This document shows, piece after piece, positions 1 through 11,800 of a stretch of 64,000 nucleotides of DNA (the stretch's first letter is position 1; each line of letters begins with the position of its first letter). Origin of the DNA: Solen grandis (lineage: Eukaryota; Mollusca; Bivalvia; Adapedonta; Solenidae); assembly GCA_021229015.1 (NCBI GenBank), contig CM037792.1, positions 38,652,544 to 38,716,543 of the forward strand, in the 5' to 3' direction. Made by a program: the position numbers and the translations under genes. The notes beneath the pieces were generated by a model. The model was not told where the DNA came from, ran no database searches, and saw only the letters and a program-made list of their open reading frames with translations.

Positions 1-104
1 ACAGCATAAAACCTGATCAGCCTGCGAGTTACTTGCAGGCTGATCTGGTTTTATACTGTTCGCATAGGTCTTTTCATGGTTTCCTCTATGAGGGAAAGGG
101 TTAA
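1..104 (-). mobile_element. piggyBac-type MITE (TTAA family), cut by window edge
   Basis: This is the end half of the family: part of the central palindrome, then the terminal CTATGAGGGAAAGGG and TTAA at 101-104. The rest lies before the window. Confidence 0.8.
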
Positions 105-250
105 GAACATATATCAGTCATGATAATTCAACCAAATTACAAAATATAATCTGTTATATCTATTTATAACACAGCTCCTTTCCTTCCTAAGAAATGATGA
201 TGTGGCAAACCCTGTATTTTAAAAACTTTTTATATGTAAAAGAGATTTTT

Positions 251-967
251 TAGTTCACCTGAGCATAGCTCAGGGTGAGCTTTTGGGATACTTGATTGTC
301 CGTCGTCCGTCAACAATTTTGATGTTTACACACTAGAGGCCACAATTTTGATCCAATCTTCCTCAAACTTGGTCAGAATGTTTGTCTTGATAATATCTTG
401 AACCCTTTAGAAAATGGGTCAGGTTGGATTCAAAAGTAGGTCAGTAAGTCAAATCTTAGAAAAATCTTGTTTACACACTAGAGGCCACAATTTTGATCCA
501 ATCTTCCTCAAACTTGTCAGAATGTTTGTCTTGATAATATCTTGAACCCTTTCGAAAATGGGTCAGGTTGGATCAAAAAGTAGGTCAGTAGGTCAAATCT
601 TAGAACAATCTTGTTTACACACTAGAGGCCACACTTTTGATCCAATCTTCCTCAAACTTGGTCAGAATGTTTGTCTTGATGATATCTTGAACCCTTTCGA
701 AAATGGGTCAGGTTGGATCAAAAAGTAGGTCAGTAGGTCAAATCTTAGAAAAATCTTGTTTATACTCTGAGGGCAACATTTTTGGTCCAATCATCCTCAA
801 ACTTTGGCAGAATGTTTGTCATGATGATATCTCTTGTGGATGGGGTCAGAAAATTCCTGAACATTGTTTCACCTCATCATCTTTATTTTTAAGCAATCTG
901 TTTTGTACAGGCAGTGAATGATACTTTTCTCAGGTGAGCGATCTAGGGCCATCTTGGCCCTCTTGTT
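251..967 (+). mobile_element. Tandem-core element, family H1, with 144-145 bp core
   Basis: It opens with a stem-loop (TTCACCTGAGC ... GCTCAGGGTGAGC) and closes with CTCAGGTGAGCG, a GGGCCATCTTGGCCC hairpin and TCTTGTT. Inside are about four copies of a 144-145 bp unit (GAGGCCACA ... CTTGGTCAGAATGTTTGTCT). Copies 16420-16925, 9952-11012 and 34554-35224 share the ends. The layout resembles non-autonomous Helentron or 'pearl'-like bivalve elements; that link is inferred. Confidence 0.65.
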
Positions 968-1009
968 TTTAGGTTTACAATATGCACATAGCTGGTATGT
1001 CTGTTGCAG

Positions 1010-1069
1010 GCCGTTCAGGTGCGTGATAGATTGATCCATGCTGCTTGGGAAACAGAAGTCCTGTCCAAG
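1010..1069 (+). CDS. CCDC162-like exon 1 of 13 visible
   Basis: The acceptor is TCTGTTGCAG and the donor AAG|GTGAG. It encodes 20 residues, AVQVRDRLIHAAWETEVLSK, entering and leaving in phase 0. It is short but joins in frame to the next exon. Upstream exons lie outside the window. Confidence 0.6.
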
Positions 1070-2774
1070 GTGAGTTTTCTCTTTAAAAACTCAATTTTTA
1101 CGTATTGGCAAACATTGCTTATTGTTTATACCTTATTGTAGCTCAGATTCCTCACAGTCTGCATAGCAAAGAAAAATCCATTGTTTTAAATACCATTTAA
1201 AGTTCAGTTAATCTATTGATTAATTAATTAATTGATTTATTAATACATGAATATTGATGAGGTAACGGGATTAATTTGATAAAAGACTGAACACTCTTTC
1301 AATATAATTCTACAAAGAGTAAAATTTATTTAAACATATGAAACAATGCATATAACAATGCATTTGAAGTACACCATTTATGTCTCTTTTTTTATAATAA
1401 TTTCTTCCTAAATCGACGTAGTTCCTACTCTGTAAACTATTATGTTCCTACTCTGTAAACTGTTATCATTCCTACTCTGTAAACTATTATTGTTCCTACT
1501 CTGTAAACTTTTATCATTCCTACTCTGTAAACTATTATCGTTCCTACTCTGTAAACTATTATCGTTTCTACTCATTCCTACTCTGTAAACTTTTATCATT
1601 CCTACTCTGTAAACTATTATCGTTTCTACTCTGTAAACTGTTATCGTTCCTACTCATTCCTACTCTGTAAACTATTATCTTTCCTACTCTGTAAACTATT
1701 ATCTTTCCTACTCTGTAAACTATTATTGTTCATACTCTGTAAACTATAATCGTTCCTACTCATTCCTACTCTGTAAACTATTATCGTTCCTACTCTGTAA
1801 ACTATTATCTTTCCAACTCTGGAAATAATCAGCCCCTGGGTTTGACCAGAACGTTTCACTTTGTAAGGCCTTGAAAGAGTCTTGCTCCTAATGGAATTTA
1901 ACCCACAACTTAAATATCATTGACTAGACTGGTGAGGTAATTAGGGTCTTATTGATATAAAAAAAGTCACCAAAAGACAAAATAATATCACTTAAAAATG
2001 TATTTTTGTTTAAGGTAAAGTCTTTGTAATGGTTTTGCTATATTTCGGACCTCATGGCCTTTTACAGAGATAACCAAGGTTTCCTAATGTTTCGTGAGGG
2101 TACCTTGGTTTTCTTGGTAGAGGTTAAGTGGTCCAAGACTTAGCGGAACCATTACAGGGACTGTACCTTAATATAAAGTCATTAGTGATACCTTCCATTT
2201 TGTAGGTGTACAAGATGCAGGCAGTGGATATGGGTTTTGATGAGTTCCACCTCTACATGAGGTTTGTACAGATGGAGTTTGCAGGATTCAAGGAAGATGC
2301 TGGCAAACCCCCACCCACTTTCATCACCTCTGTTCTGGAGGATGAGTCACTTGTGGACAGGTGAATAGACCGTATTATAACTTACCATTGGTGATTGTTT
2401 AAGTTAACTTGGGTGTTGTTCCTAAGATGTCCATGGCTATCTTGATCCTATTTTCAAAACTATATACAACAGATATCTTGAAATGATTCTGTTTCTGATT
2501 AAACCTTTTTATTCTTAAACTCTAAAACTACATTTTGGCACATTGAGGTGCTTAATTAAATTTTGCCTTTTAATTATCAATATCATGATCAGATTGAACC
2601 TTATTGACTTAAGACTTGATAATTTTGTATTCACACACAGCAAAACTTTACATTTGTTTGATAATCTGTCTCAGGTACACTCCAGGATTCTTATACATGG
2701 CTATACATGAGCTGGACGAAGCACATGTGGGCAGGTTCAGCTTCCGCAGCCGGGATGGAGTGATGGAGGTCTGT

Positions 2775-2829
<55 letters not shown>

Positions 2830-5800
2830 CTATCATCATTATCAGCAGCATCCTTGTTTTCAGTATTATCAAAATAAGAATCATTAGCATCATATTGTTG
2901 TGAGAACATAATTGTCATTATCATCAACAACATTTTTATTATTGATAAAATTAAAGTAGGACATAAAACATGCATTAATTTTTGTCTGAAATATGCTGCT
3001 TTACATTTCTAAATCATTTGAAGAACACAAAATGAAATTCAACACATTTCCAAGGTTAGGTGTTTTTAAAAAACCTTAGTATATTTGAAGACCTAGGTAA
3101 ACATTCTAGTATGTGTGTCTGTCTGCTAGATCCTGAAGCCCGGGGGTCTGGAAAATCTACAGGTGGTGTTGAAGGCGCAGCTTGTACACAAGAATTCTCT
3201 CACGTGCGCCGTGCAGCAGGCACATGCATGCCAGCCTGTCAAAGAAACCGAGTTCAAACAAAGGTAGGATGGCGTTACTTTATTGTGTCACCTGCTGTAA
3301 GCAGAGGTAACACAAAGGGATCACTTTTCTGTCCGTCAGTCTGTTTATCACACTTTTTCAGTCACACTTCAGCAGGTGACACTTGTTTCAAAGAATACTC
3401 TTGTTATGCTTTTTCTATTGAACTTTTTGGTGCAGCTCTGTAGGATTCCAGACATGTCTTTTATGAAATATCTCATTTTTTCCTTAACCCTTTCCCTCAT
3501 AGAGGAAACCATGAAAAGATCTATGCGAACAACATAAAACCAGATCAGCCTGCGAGTAACTCTGTTTCAGGTTTTATGCTGTTCGCTGCTCCTCAGTGGT
3601 CTGGAAATGAGGATTTTGTAATTAAATTTGGTATGGTTTAACTGTGGTTTTCTGCAGTTCAAGCTTTATGTGGTACCTACTGAGTGCATCAAAATGAGTC
3701 CATATGAGGGAAAGGGTTAACTCAAAAAAGCAGATTCAGTATGATCAACAATCTTGAAGAAATTGAAGACCAGTATCTGTATCTTGTATCTTTACCAGCC
3801 TGCTTCATTCTATGCATAGTGTAATCAGTGTTCACAGGTGACTTGCATGTACAAGTTTGTGGTCAAAGATTCATGTTCTAATCTAGCCACAAAATTTTCT
3901 CTCCATTTGACACTTATATGGTTTATTTGCATTTAAGATAACAAATGTTCTGTTTCATAATTCTGTTAGACTATTCTTTCTTAAAAAAGAGTCTGTGTTT
4001 TTTAGTCATATTTGTAAATTAAAGATCTAATTTAATTTTACAATTTACAGGTCTCAAGGCCTTTATTCCTACTTTATCAGTGTTTTGTTTATATGCACCT
4101 TACCATAAAATTGTCTTTCATATTCAGGCAGTTTTCTACTTAATTGCTATTTATTCTACATTTTTTATTCCCCAAAATTTGGAAAATTAAAGTTTTTCCC
4201 AAATTGATGGTACATGTACTAGGGTCCTATCCCCTTCTTTTAAGCAAAAATAGGCCTGTAATATAAGTTCTTATGTGACTTGAACGATTCATTTTATCTC
4301 GCTCTATGTTACAGTGGGAGGAACAGCCCAACTGAGACTAAGTCAGAGAAATCATCAGTGACCCAGCTGACGGGAATGTCCAGTAGTACAGCAGGCACGG
4401 CCCTCACATCCAAACACCAGGGGGAATCGGGAGGCAGCAGGAAAAGGTCGGCAGAGGCTTTCATGTCCCTGCAGCTGGAGAAGGTGAGCGACAGAATGCA
4501 TCATGAGGGACAAAATGTAGGGTGAGGGGCAAAGTGTATGTTGAGGGGCAGAGTGTATGGTGAGGGGCAGAGTGTATGGTGAGAGGCAGAGTGTGTTGTG
4601 AGGGACAGAATGTATGTTGAGGGGCAGAATGTAATGTGAGGGACAGAATTTATGTTGAGGGGCAGAGTGTATGTTGAGGGGCAGAGTGTTTTGTGAGAGG
4701 CAGAGTGTATGTTGAGGGACAGAGTGTATCTTGAGAGACAGAGTGTATATTGAGGGGCAGAATGTGTTGTGAGGGACAGAATGTATGTTGAGGGACAGAG
4801 TGTATGTTGAGGGGCAGAATGTAATGTGAGGGACAGAATGTATGTTGAGGGACAGAATGTATGTTGAGGGACAGAATGTATGTTGAGGGGCAGAGTGTGT
4901 TGTTAGGGATAGAGTGTATGGGGAGGGACATAGTGTATGGTGAGGGGCAGAATGTGTTGTGAGGGACAGAATGTATGTTGAGGGGCAGAGTGTGTTGTGA
5001 GAGACAGAATGTATGTTGATGGGCAGAGTGTATGTTGAGGGACAGAGTGTATGGGGAGGGACATAGTGTATGGTGAGGGGCAGAGTGTGTTGTTAGGGAC
5101 AGAGTGTATGGGGAGGGACATAGTGTATGGTGAGGGGCAGAATGTGTTGTGAGGGATGGAGCATGTTGCGAGGGCATTTCTGAAGTTTTTGTTTTGCCAT
5201 TTTGAGATTTGTAATGTTCCCTTGTGCAAGAAGTAGGGATTAAAATTGCATACGATAAGCATATTTTCCAATGTTTGCAGGGTCCAAGCCGAGATATTAT
5301 GTTGAATGAATTTGTCACCAAGAAAAACCAGATGGGGCAAGTTCTTCGAAATGTGGAGGAGATGTCAAAACTGAAAAGGTAGCAAATTATACCCCCTGGG
5401 TTTCACTTGTTGTTTTTTGTTAAGTGATATATAGATAAAGAGAGCATTTTGAAATATTTTGGGATCATTTAGAGTTTTGAGTACTGAGACTCAAAATGGA
5501 GTTTTGTTAGAAATGGAAAACACTATCCACCAAACAAGTACGAGAGGGGCACTGCATAGACATCATTTTGTTGCATTCCATTTCATCATGTCTTTCACAT
5601 CCAATTCTTTTTTGGCAGTTACTAATTACCTTCACTGATAGCTCAGTTTGCCGTTGCCGAGTGGTTAGAGTGTCCATCTCGGGAGCGGGAGGTCATGGGT
5701 TTGATCCCCGGCCACGACATACCAAAGTTGTAAAAGGTGGTACTGATATAGCTTCCTTGCTTGGTGCTCAGCATATAAGGGTAGTTCCAGGACTGGTTGG

Positions 5801-8800
5801 CCCAGTCCAGTGTCAGGAAAATGTGACTGGGTGTGGTATAATGCCACATGTCTATGGCGTGATACTGTATGGCAGCATTATATCTGTCTAAAGTAGACAT
5901 CATTTCCAAATTCCAAATGACTGAAATACTGTTGGTAGGATGTCAAACCCAACAAAAAAAAAATTCATAGCTCTGTTGTTGTTTTTTTGGTTTTTTTTAT
6001 TGTTTTTTTTTACAGACCATGTACATTATTATTATTTTCTCATTTATATACATGTTGTTAGTTTAAAGCAAATATTTATCTGAAGTCCCTGATAGGCAAC
6101 AGACATCTACATTTTATATCAGACCATTTTTAGCCAGGTAATATTTTCATATCAGTTTTTTGTATTACATACTTTTTAAAAAATCATTTGTAGTAGAATT
6201 CAGTACTTACTTTATTTATGATTATTTCTAGCTCTTAGATTTAATTCAATTAGATAGAATCTGAGCTAAAGTACATATTTTACGACTCTGATCAGAGATC
6301 TTAATCCAGGAGCTGTTTGATCTAGGTCTGCACTGTTTGCCAAGGCATTAAAACACGGCTATTTGAGGTAAAGGGATAAATTAAGTTCTACTAGGTAGGA
6401 CATTAACAGAAGCTGACTCTATTTCAGGACCATTATTTCCCAGTACTGTAACAACTTCAATCGGCGTGTTGCTCAGTTCTCGCTTCGAAGTCAGCTTCTG
6501 TCCTACTACAACAGTATCTTGGCACTGCTCGAGGAGTTCCCGCAAGTCAGGTTTGTCTCTCATTAACCTTGTACTGTCATAGTCCAGTGGTAGTGTTTAT
6601 GTCTGTGTGTCTAAATGTTGTGGATTCAAACCTTTTTGGAAGCAAAAACCTTTCATTTCTTTTTCAGGCCCAAATTATTTGTCATACCAAAGAACTATTT
6701 ACATTTATTTATATTTGTTAATTTTTCATGAAATAAAATGCCTGTTTTAAAGACACGTTACATTGGCTCAGGTTGGATAAAAAATGTTGAACATAAAGTG
6801 TTAGATTGATAAAAATGATGTCATATTTAATGAGGCTCCTACAAGGAATATTTCAAAGACAAAGAGAAAGAAAAAGATTATAGATTATCATGAGATAAAT
6901 AGAATATCAATTATTTTTTTTTTTTTTTTTGTAATAGAAAATGCACATTTTCATTTGTGGTCCACCATTCAAGAAAACGTTTTCTACGACTACAGCTGAA
7001 AGTAAATACGTTCTGAAAAAACAAAAAATTTAACAAATATCTTCTGTGTTTTATTTGTGCTGATTCTCTCTCCAGAGACACCTACTTTATGCTGGGGGAG
7101 CCCAATGAGAAGAAGACCAATATGGACGATGTGCCTGGACTGCAGCCTGACCCCAGGTAATTTGACCCCTGATCACATGACCTGTAGTTACATGACCAAG
7201 ATCACATAACTGTAAGTCATAGGACCATGTCATGTAACCAGATCATTTGCTGAATGTGTGATGCTTTATATCAAATGCAGTTGTGATGTGGCTATGTGAC
7301 ATGTGGCCATTGTTAGTTTGTACACATTACATCAGCTCTTTCATAAAACCAATGAAATTATTTGGGGTCCATGTTAATATATTATACTTTTTACTAAAAT
7401 TGACTGCATTTTATTTTTTACTGTGAATAAGCACTTGAATTCAATTTAGTAAACAAATTACAAAACATAGACTTAGGATCTAATGTTGAGGACACAAATT
7501 CACAGTTTTCTGAGTTATGCCCCTTTAATTGTAAATTCATATTGGCATAGCTTCGTGAGCATTTTAGTAAGACTTTGGCAAAGCAGTTGGGTGTTTGGAG
7601 GTTAATCACTAAATGGTTACAGAAATAACTGTGAACATAGTCTGTTCTAGATCAGAAACTAAAAACTCAGATTTATATGGAGTCGGCTGTTATTTAGATG
7701 TTAAATTCTCTATAAATTCATTAAATGGAGTCTGGCCCCGAGGTATAAAACTTTTTCCAGCTAAACTCAGTTTGAGACTGAAACTTGGTTTGCTTATTTT
7801 ATATTATCAAAACAAATTGAGTAACTTTGATAGTGAATTTATGTAAATTGTACTATGGGCTAATTGTGGAACAGAGAAAGTATAGCAAAATTTGAAAAAC
7901 TAAACTGACTAGTACAATTAAACTTTGAGCACAAATTCAAGTTGAGCACAAAAAATGTTTATAACCTTGGGGCCTGGTCACTAGTCTTTGGTTGGTCATA
8001 TTAAGAGGTGACTGCTCATACAGGTTTGACCACATATCCATTGAAACATTTTTTTATGATGCAGGGCAATGCGGAAACGTCCTCGCCGGATTCTGTCGCC
8101 AGACGGGAAGCATGTGCTGAATATCTGGTTCATTCCACATCACACAGAGACGCTTATCATGTTCAAGACGCTGGACGATGAACAGTGTGTAAGAGCACTG
8201 ACATTCTGTCTGATCATCGTCTCATCGCTACATGACATACTCCAGTATCTATGTGCACACTCACGTCTTGGTAGTTCCCATGCAAGGCTTGGGTCACAAA
8301 AGATGGAGTTCGTTTCAGCTGACTGGGGAGGCACAGAGGGCGTAGGTAAGTTTGTCACACTCACGTATTGGTAGTTCCCATGCAAGGCTTGGGTCACAAA
8401 AGATGGAGTTCGTTTCAGCTGACTGGGTAGGCACAGAGGGCATGAGTAAGTTTGTCACAGTTGATTAGGAAGGCACAGAGGGTTTGGATAGGTTTGTCTC
8501 AGATAAGTTGAGAGGCATAAATATATTTTCTGTAGGGAATGCATTTAGGTATTATTTTGCCCTTCTGTCCATTTTATCCTTTATGGGACACTGGGACGGT
8601 TGTGAGTTCAAACCTGTTGAATGCAAGACTTTTTATGACCTCCTCAAATGCAAAGTACTGGTCCAATGGTCCAATCCAGACACTATGAAGACAGATAAGT
8701 ATTAGTTGTAATAGCTTTCTTCCAAATCAGTGTTAAACTAAGTATAAAGTTTAACACGGGACTGTTTCTTGTTAGTCCCCTACCGTTTTTACACTGGAGG

Positions 8801-11800
8801 GAACTATAGGTTTGCCCTCTGTCCGTCCGTCCGTCCGTCTGGATGTCCGGAAATCTGGATCCAGCGATAACTTTAAAACCGTTTAAGATAATATTATGAA
8901 ACTTGGTATATGAATAGATAGCATTATGGAAATTCTGCACGTCACTTTTTTTTTTCTCGGACCAAAATTCTGGTTGCTATGGTAACAGAAAAATAATGCA
9001 CCTCACCAGTAGGGGACTCATGTGTTGTGTGCAACACCAGTTACTTGTTTTACTGAGTAAGAGCACTGTTTTTGAAATGTTAATCAACTTGATTGATTCT
9101 CCTTTAAATTATAAATACATTTGAATAATTTAATGTATTAATTATGATATACATGCTGTGTCCAGGTGCCGAGTTACGAGAGATTCAGAAACAGATAGAC
9201 AACCTTCACCACTCCACCGACCCAAAATCTGTGTGTGAGTTCATGAACTTGCGACGAGATGTCATGTTTCTGGAGTTTGACACGGCTGTCCGACACTGCA
9301 TGGCTGATACGTTCCTGTCAACTGGAAACATTCAGGCTTACAAGGTGTGGTGGGCCTTCTGCTTCATGTAGATCTTGGGGATTTTTAATCATGTTTTCAA
9401 TGCATATTAGAAAGGGGTACGTCATAGTGTGGGAAGATGGGTTGGTGTCAGACATTTTGTTTCCATTGAATATCTCCTGTTAGAAAAGAGATATAGTTTT
9501 CATAATTGGTTGGTAAATACCTTATGGGAAGAGGAAGATTGAGATTGATTTCAGGATGACAGGGTCAAGGTCACTGAACCTAAAAATAGATTTTTTGTTT
9601 CCGTTAAATAACTTCTTTTAGGTGTGAGGTATGATGTTCAGATTTAGGGGATAGGTCACTGTTATTAAAATGTTCTGCTTACCTAGGGCTACACTTGAAA
9701 ACATATTTGATGTGTTTCTTGCTTTTTTATTCATATCCCTGCTTTATTTTGTCCAGCATGGTTCTTAATAGGAATCAATTTTTTTCATTGTAACCTACAA
9801 CATATGCTTCAGTTTGTTATCAAAAAACTACTACATGTACTTTGTACAGTAAATAACTTTTTCCCCCATATAAGTTCTGCTAATTTTGATCAGTTTATTT
9901 TATCTCAATGATTATTAATATGTTCTGTTGTATGCATTTTCAATGCATTTTTAGCTCACATGAGCACAACGTGCTCATGGTGAGCTTTTCTGATCGCCTT
10001 TTGTCCGGCGTCCGTGCGTCCGTGCGTCCGGCGTCAACAATTGCTTCAAACAACATCTTCTCCTAAACGGCTTGGCCAATTTGAAAAATATTTTGCAGGA
10101 ATGTTCCTTGGATGAAGCTCTACTAAAGTTGTATAAATGGTTCTGGTCCATTGCATAATTAGGTCACAGGAGCTAAAAATAGATTTTAAAAATGCAAACT
10201 TTGAAAATCTTCTTCTGCAAAACTGCAAGGCCTAGAGCTTAGATATTTGGTATGTAGCATCTTATGGGCCACTACCAAGATTGTACAAATCATAGCCCTA
10301 TGATGATAAATGACCCCGCACCAGGGGTCACTTGTTTTATATATAGAAAAATCTTAAAAAGTCTTCTTCTATGAATCCATAAGGCCTAGAGCTAAGATAT
10401 TTGGTATGTAGCATCATCTTATGGGCCACTACCAAGATTGTACAAATCATAGCCCTATGATGATAAATGACCCCGCACCAGGGGTCACTTGTTTTACATA
10501 GAGTTATATAGGAAAATCTTAAAAAATCTTCTTCTATGAATCCATAAGGCCTTGAGCTTAGATATTTGGTATGTAACATCATCTTATGGGCCACTACCAA
10601 AATTGTACAAATCATAGCCCTATGGTGATAAATGACCCCGCACCAGGGGTCACTTGTTTTACATAGAGTTATATAGGAAAATCTTAAAAAATCTTCTTCC
10701 ATGAATGCATAAGGCCTAGAGCTTAGATATTTGGTATGAAGCATCATCTTATGGGCCACTACTAAGATTGTACAAATCATAGCCCTATGGTGATAAATGA
10801 CCCCGCACCAGGGGTCACTTGTTTTACATAGAGTTATATAGGAAAATCTTAAAAAATCTTCTTCTATGAATCCATAAGGCCTAGAGCTTAGATATTTGGT
10901 ACGTATCATCATCTTATAGGCCACTACCAAGATTGTCTGTTTAAAAACCTTGACATCAGTTGAAGCAATGGTACTCAGGTGAGCGATTCAGGGCCATCAT
11001 GGCCCTCTTGTTATTGTTTTTTGTTCATAATAAGTTTTAATGATTTTGAAATGAAAAAAATTCTGATTATGTTTAGGCAAAAAAAAATTAGTTCCTTTTC
11101 AGGTCTCCCAACTGACCCTCTTTTTTCATGGCTGACCCTAAAGTTTTTTTTTACATTTCTCTCTTAACCCTTTCCCTCATATAGACTCATTTTGACGCAC
11201 TCAATAGGTACCACATAAAGCCTGATCTGCAGAAAACCACAGTTAAACCTTGCCAAATTTAATTACAAATCCTCATTTCCAGACCACTGAGGAGCAGCGA
11301 ACAGCATAAATCCTGATCAGCCTGCGAGTCACTCGCAGGCTGATCTGTCAGCCTGCGAGTTACTCGCTGGCTGATCTGGTTTTATGCTGTTCGCATAGGT
11401 CTTTTCATGGTGTCCTCTATGAGGGAAAGGGTTAAAAAATATTTTCTTTACTTTATCTTTACTTTTCACATCACTCAAAGGGTAAAGAAAAATAAATAGA
11501 AAAAAAACATATCCCTACCTACCTACCCTCTTTTTTTGGCTGGAGACCAGAAACATAACTTTTTTTTATTGGCCTTACAGAGTAGGATTTAGGCATTTAT
11601 GCGCATGTTGTTTCTCATTCCAGTCTGTGATTAACAATCTTCACCATGCCCTGCCAGCCCTGAGCAATTGCCAGCGTCCTTCCGTCTACTCCACCTATTT
11701 GTCTGTTCCTGAACCTCTGGAACCCAGAGACCTACGAGCCCGGGAGATATTCCCATATAGGTCCTTTCTGGGCAGGTGAGAATTTAGACTTGAGTCTGGG

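Noticed and set aside
1420..1817. A CRISPR-like array
   Set aside because: The copies are directly adjacent with no unique spacers, and the context is a eukaryotic intron.
1408..1859. SRNDNSLQ-type repeat peptides
   Set aside because: Translation of the 24-bp minisatellite.
2648..2975. Poly-Met, poly-Asp and poly-Ile frames
   Set aside because: They result only from the (ATC)n microsatellite.
4650..5340. Minus-strand frames of 223 and 145 residues rich in Pro, His, Ser and Thr
   Set aside because: They are translations of the 19-bp minisatellite with 19-residue periodicity, in a plus-strand intron.
10337..10930. A 197-residue minus-strand open frame
   Set aside because: It is the translation of the 165-bp core repeat of an H1 element; each 55-residue block is the same unit.
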